Origin: Sphaerolaimus hirsutus
Lineage: Eukaryota; Nematoda; Chromadorea; Monhysterida; Sphaerolaimidae
Assembly (NCBI GenBank): GCA_964036195.1
Contig: OZ038450.1
Coordinates: 21,791,208-21,855,207 of the forward strand
Length of the DNA: 64,000 nt
Reading direction: 5' to 3'
Shown here piece after piece: positions 33,051 through 43,736 of this stretch. Numbering within the stretch: the first letter of the stretch is position 1; each line of letters starts with the position of its first letter. A program made the position numbers and the translations under genes. Under the pieces are notes generated by a model that was not told the DNA's origin, made no database searches, and was given only the letters and a program-made list of their open reading frames with translations.

Positions 33051-34943
33051 CAGAGTTGTTAAAATACCGGTATTTTTGAAAAGCGTAAGCGTAAGCGTAA
33101 ATACACTTTCCAAATTTTGAGTGTGGATACTAAAAGCGTAAGGTATTTTTGAAATACCTAGGAAAGCGTAAAATAAAGCGTAAGCGTAAAAAATTTTCAG
33201 GGAGTTTTTTCTCAGCGAATTCGTTCAAAATCAAGCTTTCAGCGACATTTTTTGAATGTCCACTTGGTAGTCTGCCCTTAGATGTTGATGGCAATTAATC
33301 TACACCCATGTCCATTTGGGTTCGGACACGTGCACATTTTTTATAAAAAGCTTTATTCTGCCGGAACTATAGCACTTTGAAAGTTTTTGCTAGTACCCCA
33401 AAAAAGCCCTAACATTTGTCTACAAAACCCATGGGACATCCCCCAGTATAACGCCATGTGGGCCGCGAAAGCGGCCCATACATTTTTTTAGACAAAATTT
33501 CATTGCTTACTTGGGTTCGGACGTGTTGGTTATAAAGCTAATATTCTGTCTTTCAAGACTGAATTTTGGCTTTTAAGCCAGAAATAAACTCTGGCTAGTT
33601 GCCAGAGTCCAATGCCTTTAAAAATCAGATTAGGATAGACTTTTATCACTTCATGCCTTTTGATACTGACTGGGTGAGTAGACAATCATTTTCCCCAGTT
33701 CCCCACAAGTGTGCATCACTCAAGCACAGTTGACATGCGATTTTGGGCATTCAGCAGTGTGTAGGGCACTGGAAACAACCAGGCCAGCTAGAGAAGGTTG
33801 TGGGGAATCTTTTATACACACCCCCATTCGAGGAAACCTCCCAAACTCGAGTCGCTCAAGAGCAAAAATACAAAATTTGAAAAATGGAAAATTTAGTAGT
33901 AAAAAGGTAAGATACACACAATATTTTTTTTGCACTTAAGCGTCTTGAGTTTGGGACGTTTCCTCGAATGGGGGTGTGTATAAAATATTCCCCACAACCT
34001 TCTCTAGCTGGTCTGGTTGTTTCCAGTGCCCTACACACTGCTGAATGCCCAAAATCGCATGTCAACTGTGCTTGAGTGATGCACATTTGTAGGGAACTGG
34101 GGAAAATGATTGTCAACTCACCCAATCAGTATCAAGAACCATGAAGCAAAAAAAGTCTATCTTAATCTGATTTTTAAAGGAATTGGGCTATGGCAACTAG
34201 CCAGAGTTTATTTCTGTCTTCAAAGCCAAAATCCGGCCTTGAAAGACAGAATATTAGCTGTATAAACAACGCGTCCGAACCCAAGTAAGCAATGAAATTT
34301 TGTATATAAAAATGTGTGGGCCGCTTACGCGGCCCACATGGCGTTATACTGGGGGGTGTCCCATGGGTTTTGTAGACAAATGTTATGGCTTTGTTTGGGT
34401 ACCAGCCAAAATTTTCAAAGTGGTATAGTTCTGGCAGAATAAAGCTTTTTATAAAAAATGTGCACGTGTCCGAACCCAAATGAACATGGGTGTACATCAA
34501 CAGTTAATTACTCTTTTTCCGTATGTCATCTTCATTTTCAAACTAGGAAATCGTGCATTTTCGGCCACAAAATTTCTATTCTAACGCCTTTGCCATCTAA
34601 AGCCATATAAAATTTTTGCCCGACGACACAGTATAAAAGTGACATTCATATTGCGACACAATTTGTAGATGTGCCGCTATTTCCAGTGCATTACTGCACA
34701 CATGCAGTCATTTAGTGATATGCAGTTTCGTTCACTTTCGTTTTTGTAGTTATACACTTTTTACAAAAGCATAAAACCGGACCATGCGAAAAACTTTTTT
34801 ACGCTTTTAGTACCCGGGTATTTCGACCGGGAAAGCGTAATAAAGCGTACGGGAATTTTATGAAAGCGTAAGCGTAAGCGTAAGTATAAATACCCATTTA
34901 CCCGGGTATTTCGGGTAAGCGTAAATACGCTTTCGCAACTCTG
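33051..34943. mobile_element. hAT-like element (CAGAGTTG ends) carrying a foldback insertion
   Basis: CAGAGTTGTTAAAATACCGG at the left, CGCAACTCTG at the right, 8-bp duplication CCATCAAT (33043-33050 and 34944-34951). Subterminal arrays AGCGTAAGCGTAAGCGTAA. Same family as 27616-28295 in opposite orientation. A 1.2-kb palindromic element is inserted in its middle. Confidence 0.85.
33301..34493. mobile_element. Foldback element with arms of about 580 bp
   Basis: The left arm starts TACACCCATGT and reads through GTTCGGACACGTGCACATTT. The right arm is its reverse complement, ending ACATGGGTGTA. The loop lies near 33895-33925. Both arms hold the same translatable stretch (CITQAQLTCDFGHSA, read on plus at 33709-33860 and on minus at 34090-33960), so the two ORFs reflect the palindrome rather than two genes. 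Arms differ by scattered substitutions, so the inversion is not recent. TA flanks are possible. Confidence 0.8.
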
Positions 34944-35319
34944 CCATCAATACATCATGTTCCTTGCATACATGATGTACCTTATTCCAGAGGGGGTATT
35001 TCGAGAGGGGTTATTTTTTCCTCAGCTCGAAAACACCTGGGGTATTTCGAGGGGAGGGGGGTTATTAAAGGGGGGGGGGTATTTCGAGGAAATACGGCAA
35101 GTGTATAGACTTTATGATATGCTGTGTTTATCGGTGTATTTTTCGACGTCTGCGTACGCAACAAACGACAAATTTGTAGGGGGATTTCAAAACATTTCTG
35201 GCGAAATAATAAGCCCCACCCTCGTTTAACCCCCCCCCCCCCCTCAAAATTCTCATTCTGAAACAATCACCCTCCGGGGTATTTCGTGGAAATACGGTAA
35301 ATGGTAATCTCTAACTTAC

Positions 35320-35404
35320 AGTCTGGGCTTTGAACAATCCATTCTTGATCTCTAAGATCTGTTGCACCCTCTGGCAAATCCACCCCCTCGTAAAGGATAC
35401 CATC
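35320..35404 (-). CDS. Internal exon of an unrecognised host gene
   Basis: 85 bp between an acceptor (CCGTACTCAG|GATGG) and a donor (GACT|GTAAGT). Translation DGILYEGVDLPEGATDLRDQ then EWIVQSPD. Its 5' phase (0) fits the 3' phase of the exon at 36423-36550 on the same strand, so they are probably consecutive exons. Family not recognised. Confidence 0.5.
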
Positions 35405-35523
35405 CTGAGTACGGGGGATTTTTTTGGTGTCTGAACTGAGATCGCGATGCCTCTCTCTCTAGTTCCTTTGGATTTTTTTTCTAATTAAAAAAAAATACCA
35501 ATCACGTGAATGTGTGGGTAAAT

Positions 35524-36309
35524 GGGGAGTTTCATTATAAAAATGCATGTATCCAAGTTTTTCGATTTTTCAAAATCGCATTTTAAAGTTTGACGCTGGC
35601 CCGACGGCGCTATGTTTGGGGGACGACGCTTGCCCTGCACTTTTCAGATAGATCCGACATTTCTCTACAATTTTTGCAACCCCAAATTTTGTTGGCCGGG
35701 AAATATTCAGGGAGTTATGTGAGATTTTGTAAGTCACCCAAAATTGGGAACAAATCTGAACATTTGAAATTAAATGTTATCTAACTTCTTAACGGTGCAT
35801 CGTAGGCAAAAACGAATTACATCACTGCAAAGCCCGTGTCTAAAAGTACCTCTACCTAAATTTTCAGATAAATATATGCACGCATATTTGATTTATAGTG
35901 CAAAATAGATTTGGAAATTCACATATGCATTTTTGGAAATGAAACTTTTTTTGTATGGGAATTCCGGCCAGCTCTTCGCGGCCGCGCCGAAGCACGCGTG
36001 CATTTTTGGAAATGAAACTATTTTTTGGATATGTGCACTTATGAAATGAAACTCCGGTGGTCCGAGATGGATATGTGCACTTTCAACGTGAAAGTTCTGT
36101 TTTTCATAGGGGATCTGAGGTGGATATGTGCACTTTCGATGTGAAAATTGTGATTTTTCTGAAAAACGGTACCACTGTATCTCGGGAACGAAATGGACTA
36201 TAACGCTGATTTTTTTCTTAATGTGAAAAACTATACGTGGAGGTCAAATCCACGCTTAACTCGATTTTTCTGGATTTTGCGCTTGTGAACTTTTAGAATG
36301 AAACTCCCC
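35524..36309. mobile_element. DNA-transposon-like repeat with GGGGAGTTTCATT ends
   Basis: 786 bp with inverted ends GGGGAGTTTCATT and AATGAAACTCCCC, and a possible 4-bp duplication AAAT on each side. The interior contains repeated GGATATGTGCACTTTC units (36020-36150). It sits within the intron between the host exons at 36423-36550 and 35320-35404. No coding capacity. Confidence 0.55.
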
Positions 36310-36422
36310 AAATATTAATTGACCAAAAGATGACAATGTGAATAAGCCTGTTTCAGTGACAGTAACAACCTATATACAATTTTAATTGGTCTGTGACTCC
36401 AGTCAATCTTGTGGGCACTCAC

Positions 36423-36550
36423 TTGTACGGTTTCTCCCGGGCGTAAATATAGTTCAAGTTTCTCGGGTAAACGGGGGAGTTTCACGCCAGCAATTGTATC
36501 ACCAAGCGTCGTATTTGGGCATGTTTCATCGGTCCGTGGACTGATTGTTC
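36423..36550 (-). CDS. 128-bp host exon, paralogue of 46901-47028
   Basis: Acceptor ATGCGCAG, donor CAA|GTGAGT, 128 bp, phase 1 to phase 0. Translation includes ETCPNTTLGDTIAGVKLP and LYLRPGETVQ. The minus-strand exon at 46901-47028 has the same length and phase and the shared pattern CP-x-T-x2-G-x-TIA ... PGE-x-V. A duplicated coding exon is the simplest explanation. The family is not recognised. The Cys and Pro-Gly-Glu turn pattern suggests an extracellular module, which is a guess. Confidence 0.6.
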
Positions 36551-37204
36551 CTGCGCATTTCATGCTTACCTATGTAACAAAAAGACAACGCTTTAAAAAA
36601 CACTTAAAAAACTATTTATTTTCAGAAAAAATCGAAAATTTGAAAACGTTTTAGATTTTTTTCTCTCAGTATTTTGGCCTGACAATTCATATAAAATGCA
36701 GAAACCCGGTTCAAAACATCAACTTCATACGGATCTATTCATCGTGGCAGAACAAAAACTGAAAATGTGTCTGCGGTAATGATGGCAAACCCCCTGGAAA
36801 AAAGTATTTAAATTTTTAAGTGTTTTTTTCTGCAACGACTTTTCGAATTTCCATTTTTTCCGAAAATAGTTTTTGAGTTTTCAAATTTAGTTTTCGAATT
36901 TTTAAACTTTTTGTTACTTTTCCGATTTTCGAATCTTTTTTAGTACTATTCTTGTTTTACCGCCTTCCAAACTGTTACCGCAGAAACATCTGCACATTTT
37001 TTAATGCCGCTATGCGTAAATTAACGTAATCATACCTGAAATTTTCATTTTCAACCAAAAAATAGCAAAAAGATGCAAAAACGTTTTCGAATTTTTTAAT
37101 TTTTTTTTTGAAAAAATACATTTTTAAGTTTTTTTTTTTAAGGCCGCAAAGCATTTTGGTGTATTCAATATTCAAAAGAAAAATTCGATAATGCTGAATC
37201 AACC

Positions 37205-37333
37205 AGGGTCGATGCTGCTGTGTTCAAAATCGAGATCGATCACTATGCTGACGCCTCGCCCCGGAACGGTCTGTTTGACACCATTTCCGTGCAGCTTTAC
37301 AAGGAAACACTTGCCGTAATCGGGATCGAACAC
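37205..37333 (-). CDS. DEG/ENaC-like channel exon, copy 1
   Basis: Starts after a strong acceptor (CGTTTTTCAG) at 37334-37336 and reads VFDPDYGKCFLVKLHG, then TVPGRGVSIVIDLDFEHSS. The order of a DP-x-YG-x-C motif followed by a G-x-G-[LV]-S-[LIV] strand is characteristic of the extracellular domain of DEG/ENaC (ASIC, FaNaC-like) sodium channels. The frame stops soon after, so the exon ends near 37205 or the copy is broken. A near-identical copy is at 51632-51823. Confidence 0.5.
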
Positions 37334-37345
37334 CTGAAAAACGTG

Positions 37346-38436
37346 TGGCAAACGTGCTTTACACAAAATGAATACCTATGCATTTTCCTATAACGTTTTA
37401 ACTGTACGCGTGTGTTTTTTACGTTATGTTTTCCAGGTCCACTGGTGTTCGCAAGCGATGGTTTAAAAAATCGCAAAACTAGTCAATTTTTTTAATCGCG
37501 TTTTGGACTTAGGTAATGCACTAGGTAAATAGCAAAGTTTTGCATGCAAACGCTCAGTTTGATGTTATGGTAATTGTTGAATACAACTGGGTTGCATGAT
37601 TTCATAGCTTTTGCAGCAAATTTGGCTGTGTAGCATCCTCATTCTGTATCTTTTTCTAAGTACTGTAAGCTATGAATTATTGGAAAAAGTATAGATATTT
37701 AGTACTGCTTATGTGTTTTCATATTAAACATTAATGCAAATGCATTCAAGTTTCCAAACTCCAAAAAAATCTAGCCATCGTTCTCAACAAGAACATGCAA
37801 TTGCTGCCAACAACAATGCAAATTGTCAAAAAATGTGATTTACACAGAATATACAACAATCTCTACTTTTCAAATTGAAATTAGCCAACTATCATGCATT
37901 TCCAAAGCTCTACAGTGATCATATGAATGAGTAAAACACCACACAGCACACAGCACACAGCTTTCACCCCAGTTGATTTGGGAAAAAACAGGACAGAGCG
38001 ATTTTTTTGTAAATCGATTTTTTTAATTGGGCAGCTTAAAATCGAGTTCTAACCAACCAAGGTGCAACTTGTACAATATATTACACGATGTTCACAATCT
38101 AACCTCCTCAATATATTTGTGACAGGAAAATCTGCCTGTGCCATCATCAGGAGCTCCAACTTGACACTCTGGTATGAATCGCATCATCTCGTAGGACATC
38201 TGCATGTGTTTGTTAGTTTGTATAATATGATTCAGGTGCGATTCATCATTCATCAATATAAATATATAGGAAAATATAAAAATATAAATCAAGCTGTTTC
38301 CTCAACAGCATCCTGTTTGGCTTGTGAACTACTGAATTTCCTCGAAATGTCTCCCTTAAATTAACTACTACACTAGCATATCACTGCTTATTATCACATT
38401 GTAGTCCTGGGACTGGAGCAGTCCCAGCCGGCGAGA
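37346..38436. other. Non-coding stretch, nothing recognised
   Basis: AT-rich intronic or intergenic sequence between dispersed host exons and repeats. The open frames at 38062-38364 and 38092-38292 (minus) show no codon bias or family resemblance. Confidence 0.4.
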
Positions 38437-38860
38437 ACTCGGCCGTAAAGTAAACCCGGCCGTAAAGTAAATCCGGCCGTAAAGCATAGTTGTACAAACA
38501 AATCTACGTTTACTCGATAATTACGTATACTCTAGTGCTGCGTAAATACGTTTACGTTTCCTCCCGAAAAAATACCGGTACTCAGTTACTCGCATACTTT
38601 TTGGAAGTACGCGAGTACAGAAAACGAGTATTTACAGATATTTACGTTTACTCACCTTTTACACAGCGTAAAAGTAGAAAAATTTTACTTAACGTTTTCT
38701 GTATTCAGGTGTGACTAAAAATAAAATACTTTACGTTTACGTTTACTTTGAAAAAAGTTCAGTAATTTTAACAACTCTGCCGTAATGATGCCCCGCCTAA
38801 AGAAGCAGCCTCTACTTTACGGCCGGGTTTACTTTACGGCCGGACCATCCCCGTCCCAGC
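38437..38860. repeat. GGCCGTAAAGTAAA inverted repeat interrupted by a hAT-like insert
   Basis: The left side carries three copies of GGCCGTAAAG (AGTAAACCCGGCCGTAAAG) and the right side the inverse ACTTTACGGCCGGGTTTAC. Between them, 38485-38779 is a CATAGTTG...CAACTCTG insertion with an imperfect 8-bp duplication (CCGTAAAG and CCGTAATG). The insert contains TACTCG and CGTTTACG arrays. Confidence 0.65.
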
Positions 38861-39062
38861 CCTGGTCTCAACCACCCAGTCCCAGTCCCAAAATACAAAA
38901 ATATCTGGCTCAGGCCCTGGTACCGGTCCAAAAAACTGGTCCAGTTTGAACCTTACGTTGCACTGCACTGGAGAGTTGCATATTGATTGGCTACTCTTTC
39001 AGTGCCAGAATTTTAAAGTTGTGCATGGGGATAAAAGATGTCTAAATATTTACAATGTGGTT

Positions 39063-40004
39063 CATTGTTGTTACAACATATTTACTTTTACTCGAAAAAT
39101 ACGTATACTCGAGTACAGAGTGAATACGTTTACGTTTCCTTTAAAGAAAAGTTCTGGTAATCGCTTTTATGTATACTTTTTGAAAGTACTCGAGTACAGA
39201 AAATGTATTTCAGATAGTCTTGCATATAGACTTACGAAAGTAATAGAAGGGATAAAGTAAGAAAATAGGCTAAAAATAGGGAGCAAACAGGTTGTAGATC
39301 CCATATTTGCTGCGATTAAAGCTCCGACGTAAAATTGACCAGGTGTAAAATTGATTTTTGGGCGTAAAATTAATTACAGTGAATGGATAAAGATATGGCG
39401 TTGTAATTTCAGTCAAAGAAAGTGCACATGCAGATGTTGGTTGTGTCCAAAGCTCATCAGTTTATTTTAATTGTACTAGAAGTTATGAATCTCGGCGCAA
39501 TTTTTTTTAATTTTACACCCTAATTTTACACAACTTACAGCGCATAATTGAAAAAATTGTGCTAAAATTCATAACTCCCAGTACAATTAAAATAAACTCA
39601 TGAGCTTTGGACACAGAAACGTCTGCATCTAAGCTTTCTTTGACTGAAATAACAATGTTGTATCTTTATCCATTCATCTGTAATTAATTTTCAATCAATT
39701 TTAATCAATCAAATCAATTTTATGCCTGGGCAATTTTACGCCCGAGCTGTAATCGCAGCATTATACCCAAAAATTCTGAAAAACAGGCGAAAAGCTATGA
39801 AAATTACCGATTTTGAGTGAAAATTTGGGTGAACGTTCTCAAAAATACTCACGTTTACGTTTTCCGGGGGTAAAAGTACATTTACTCGCTAGTAAAAGTA
39901 AAAAATTTCTACTTTAAGTTTTCTGTACTTAGGGGGTGAGTAAAAAATGAATACTTTACGTTTAAGTATACTTTGAAAAAAGTTTGGTACTGTTAACAAC
40001 TCTG
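39063..40004. mobile_element. hAT-like element, ACTCGAGTAC subfamily, 942 bp
   Basis: Right end CAACTCTG, left end degraded (CATTGTTGTTACAAC), with a perfect 8-bp duplication ATGTGGTT (39055-39062 and 40005-40012). Arrays contain TACTCGAAAAATACGTATAC and CGTTTACG. The centre (39310-39760) holds an inverted repeat around AAAATTGATTTTTGGGCGTA. No transposase. Confidence 0.75.
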
Positions 40005-40071
40005 ATGTGGTTCATCCATTTTGACAAAGGCACATAATGTTGGTACTTCGTGCTACTCCTTCACACCTCTG

Positions 40072-41084
40072 TAACGATGTCAAACCCTCCAAAAAAAAGT
40101 ATTTAAATTTTTAAGTGTTTTTTCCAAAATGAATTTTTGAATTTTCGAATTTTTCCTGACATTAATTTTTGAATTTCGAATTTAATTTTCGAATTTTTGA
40201 ATTTTTGAATCTTTTTTGGCAATTTTCAAATTTTTTGGGCTATTTTTCAAATTTTTTCAAATAAATTTTTGAAAAATATTGAATCTGAAGCTTTAAACGC
40301 AGAATTGGGACTGTTTTGGAAGTGGGTGACACACTGAGTGTACTCAGTGCATACAGTGCTGACTTCACAAGATACGGGTACTTCTCAAACCAATACTTGA
40401 AACCACTCTTATACTCCAGCGACATTACACCTTACAATGAAATCTACCATACCCCATCTGAATAAAAGGACAAACATTACATTTTTTAAATTATATTTAT
40501 CAAATTGCTTTGATAAATATGATGATTTTTTTTTGATTTTGGTTCTTTTATTCAGATGGGATATGGTAGATTTCAATGTAAGGTGTTATGTGGCTGGAGT
40601 ATCTCTTTGATCACATCCCTTTTACTTATAAATATGTGCAGTTCCTTTGGGCAGTCCCAGACACCTGTAAAATGCTCTGTGAAATGTCAAGTGTTATGCA
40701 CATTGTCTAAAGTCATGGAAATGCTGTGGAAAATTTCAAATATGCTAGCCATTTTCAAGGGCATTTTCATAACTTTTGACACTTGCAAGACATTTCACAT
40801 TATACATTTCAACGTTTTTGGACGTTTTTTTGTTTTGTTTCGCTTTTTCATACGCACCGCGTATCATTTGTCGTTTTATTTTGCACGTTGAACCTATGAG
40901 TGCGTTTTTTTGCCTTGAATTCCCTAAAAAATTCGAAAAGTATTTTCGAATTTTCGAATTTTTTGAAAAATAAATTGATTTTTAAGTGTTTTTTCTAGGG
41001 GTGAAATAAAAATTCAAAAATTCCGAAAAAATTCGAAAATTCGAAAATGTTTTCGAATTTTCGAATCTTTTTTTGCCATCGTTA
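40072..41084. mobile_element. hAT-like element (TAACGATG ends) with an internal hairpin
   Basis: 1,013 bp from TAACGATGTCAAACC to TTTTGCCATCGTTA, with a perfect 8-bp duplication CACCTCTG (40064-40071 and 41085-41092). Subterminal arrays of TTCGAATTTTCGAA. The centre has an inverted repeat (about 40424-40602) with arms containing ACACCTTACAATGAAATCTA. A related partial copy begins at about 36777 (TAATGATGGCAAACCCCC). Confidence 0.8.
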
Positions 41085-41301
41085 CACCTCTGACGCCGCC
41101 CATTTGAAACGTGCCATGGTTTACCCTGGGTAAAGTGCCAGCCATAGTGCTATTTACCATATTTCGTACGAGGGGGGTATTTCGAGGGGGGGGGGGGCTT
41201 ATTATTTCGCCAGAAATTTTTTGAACTTCCAGTACTAATTTGTTGTTTGTAATGCATGCAGGCGTCTAAATTTGCAACAATAAGCACCATGAATAAGAGT
41301 C

Positions 41302-41757
41302 TACCGTATTTCCTCGAAATACCCGCCGGGGGGTGATTGTTTCATAGTGCTCCCGAGAGGGGGGGGGGGGTTAAACGTGGGGGAGTATTTCGAGGGGGAG
41401 GGGTTATTATTTCACAAGAACTTTTTTGAAATCCTAGTACAAAATCGTTGTTTGTGATGTGCGCTGGGGTAGACAAATGCATCAATAACTGACATGTAAA
41501 GACTCCTGTAGACTAATATTAGTACGTAGATGGTAAAAACACTGTTCCAACGTGATTCCGACATTGTTTTAACGTGTGTTCTGCACTACGCAGAACACAA
41601 ACTGCAGTATTTGTCATGTACGTTCTCTTTACACTCAATTTGGGGGGGGGGTATTCCGAGGGGGGGGGTGATTGTTTCATAGTGGTCTCGAGAGGGGGGG
41701 GGGGTCAAACGAGGGGGGAGGGGATTTCGAGGGGGGGTATTTCGAGGAAATACGGTA
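41302..41757. mobile_element. TA-flanked MITE, reverse-oriented near-copy of 3261-3717
   Basis: 456 bp, TA flanks, TIRs CCGTATTTCCTCGAAATACC and complement, G-run arms, and a core containing GACATTGTTTTAACGTGTGT that is the exact inverse of 3420-3480 apart from a few substitutions. Inserted in the MITE at 41155-43590. Confidence 0.85.
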
Positions 41758-41888
41758 TACACTTATTTTAGTATGTAGATGGTGTAAACCCTGTTTTAAC
41801 GTAACACAGTCATTGTTTTTAATATCTATTCTGCATCACCAGATCACAAACCGCAGTTTTGCCATGTACATTCTCTGTACACTCAATG

Positions 41889-43469
41889 GGGTTACGTACC
41901 CTATCCCCCCATGGACATCTTCCACCCTGGGTTGATATAGCCCTTGAGGACTACATCAGCCCGAGGACTACTTCGACCCGACTTTTATAACATGGGGGGA
42001 AGTAGTCCTCCATACAAAATAGTATTAAATAGTACATTGACCCCCGCCCACTCTAATTACTCTATTGGGGCGTCTGTTTGACCATGGGAATGTGTGCTTT
42101 GTGATTTTTTATTTTATCTAATGTAATGCAAGAACAACACTTGCATCAGTTTAAAATTATTTATTGACGCGTGGCGCTCCACAGTTATGCACGCGTCTGT
42201 TAGGCCCATTGGCATCGATTATTGATTGTGTGAGTGCATGAAGAAAAATGCATGCAACTTCAAAACTCAATTTCTTGGCCATTTCTCAGCCGATTTTCAC
42301 CACTGAACACTTAAAATGATCAGAATCACATGGAGATTTCATTTTTAATGGTGTTGCATGTGTAGCAGTATGGTAATCATAACAGACAAAACGCCAATGG
42401 ACCACAGACAAAACATTAATGCAACACAGACAAAAAATCAATGCAACACAGACAAAACATCAATGCAACAGACAAAACACCAATGGATCACAGACAAAAT
42501 GCTTTGGCATTTTGTTGTGTTGCATTGGTGTTTTGTCTGTGTTGCATTGATGTTTTGTCCGTGTTGCATTAATGTTTTGTCTGTGTTGCATTGATGTTTT
42601 GTCTGTCATGATTACCATAATGCAACACATGCAACACTGTTAAAAATGAAATCTCAATGTGATTCTGATCAGTTTAAGTGTTCAGTGGTGAAAATCGGCT
42701 GAGAAATGGCCGAGAAATTGAGTTTTGAAGTTGCATGCATTTTCCTTCATGCACTCACAAATTCGATAATCAATGCCAATGGGCCTAACCGACGCGTGCA
42801 TAATTGTGGAGCGCCACGCGTCAATAAATAATTTTAAATGCATCTGTTGTCTCATGTTACATAGCAGTCAAGACAAATGGGTCAAAAGGAGGGTGGCCCA
42901 CATTGAAAGTGCAAACTCAAATTGCATTTTCATCGAAATGCATTTCATACATTCATTTATTTATGTAGACATATTTTAACTTAGAATGAGATTCTTTAAA
43001 TTGTGTTTTGCATTTCTAATTCTATGTATAGATGTGGTTATACAGCTCTTTACATACACAATAAAATTGAATTTGCACTCAAGAATTTTTTTTCTCGCTT
43101 CACTGACTACACACTATACAATAAAAACTACCATATCCCATCCAAATAAAACCACTTTTTTAACTCTCATTACAATTACGTTGCTCCCACAATTTAACAC
43201 ATTCTCTCACATTGCTATTTGACCCACACTGTAATGTGATGGGCACTATAGTTTTCAGCATGCAGAGGTCACCTAAATATTGACCTTCTGCTGTGACCTT
43301 CGCGGGCAACAGGTCAATATGTACGCAAGGCCGCGTGCAGCGGGTCAATGTAATGCATAATGGGATGATATAGTCCTCATAACTCAAGGACTGTCGGGCG
43401 ATATAGTCCTCGAGGACTATATCATCCCCCGGGGGAAGATGTCCATGGGGGGATAAATACCTGTAATCC
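41889..43469. mobile_element. hAT-like element with CCCCCCATGGACATCTTCC ends
   Basis: 1,581 bp, 8-bp duplication ACTCAATG (41881-41888 and 43470-43477). Ends GGGTTACGTACCCTATCCCC and, inverted, GGATTACAGGTATTTATCCC share most positions, followed by a perfect CCATGGACATCTTCC match. The subterminal zones have AGTCCTCGAGGACTA-type palindromes. A large palindrome (42128-42855) lies inside. No transposase. Confidence 0.75.
42128..42855. repeat. Palindrome with arms of about 360 bp and a 22-bp tandem repeat
   Basis: Symmetry centre near 42497. Each arm ends, towards the centre, in several copies of ACAGACAAAACATCAATGCA (left) or its inverse (right). Outer arms carry GACGCGTGGCGCTCCACA and complement. 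Would form a very long hairpin. Probably a foldback element inside the 41889-43469 insertion. Confidence 0.8.
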
Positions 43470-43736
43470 ACTCAATGTGGGGAGGGTATTTCGAGGGGTT
43501 TGGTAATTATTTCATAGTCGCCATTTTGAGGGCGGGGTATTTCGAGAGAGGTTATTTGGGGGGGGGGGGTTATTTCAAGGAAATACGGTATATTTATGTT
43601 CACTATACTCATCAGACAGCACACTTAGTATGGAAACCATCCATAATTTAAAAAAAAAATCTTGTGATAAATTTCGTAATTGATAATTCCATAGTAAAAA
43701 CGAGATATTATGATGAAAAAACCGTATACCGTATTT

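Larger units (their letters stand above)
30164..35099. mobile_element. TA-flanked MITE, second layer, split by three insertions
   Basis: Left end TACAGTATTTCCTCGAAATA, right end AATACGGCA (terminal TA mutated). When the insertions at 30374-32692, 32727-32996 and 33051-34943 are ignored, the remaining pieces align in order with the element at 8565-8998 (AATAGGGTATA, GCTACACAAAGTAGCG, AACTGCGATGCAAAAT, ACATGATGTA, AGCTCGAAAACACCTGG). Shows the order in which elements arrived. Confidence 0.75.
29943..35299. mobile_element. TA-flanked MITE split by a 4.9-kb nest of insertions
   Basis: The left half (29943-30163) and right half (about 35100-35299) together match the uninterrupted element at 3261-3717: same TIR CCGTATTTCCTCGAAATACC, and shared core blocks such as ACCATCTAC on the left and TTTTTCGACGTCTGCGTACG on the right. 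The gap between halves is occupied by another MITE (30164-35099) that carries further insertions. Outermost layer of the nest. Confidence 0.8.
41155..43590. mobile_element. TA-flanked MITE split by two insertions
   Basis: Left end TACCATATTTCG, right end AAATACGGTA, with G-run arms. Its core reads on from 41303 to 41758 (around the inner MITE) and from 41888 to 43470 (around the hAT element). The pieces match the reference element at 3261-3717 in reverse orientation (GAATATTAGT-like and TGTACACTCAAT blocks). Confidence 0.75.

Noticed and set aside
33709..34125. Two similar ORFs on opposite strands (CITQAQLTCDFG...)
   Set aside because: Both are the same arm sequence of a foldback element read in the two orientations, with no family resemblance.
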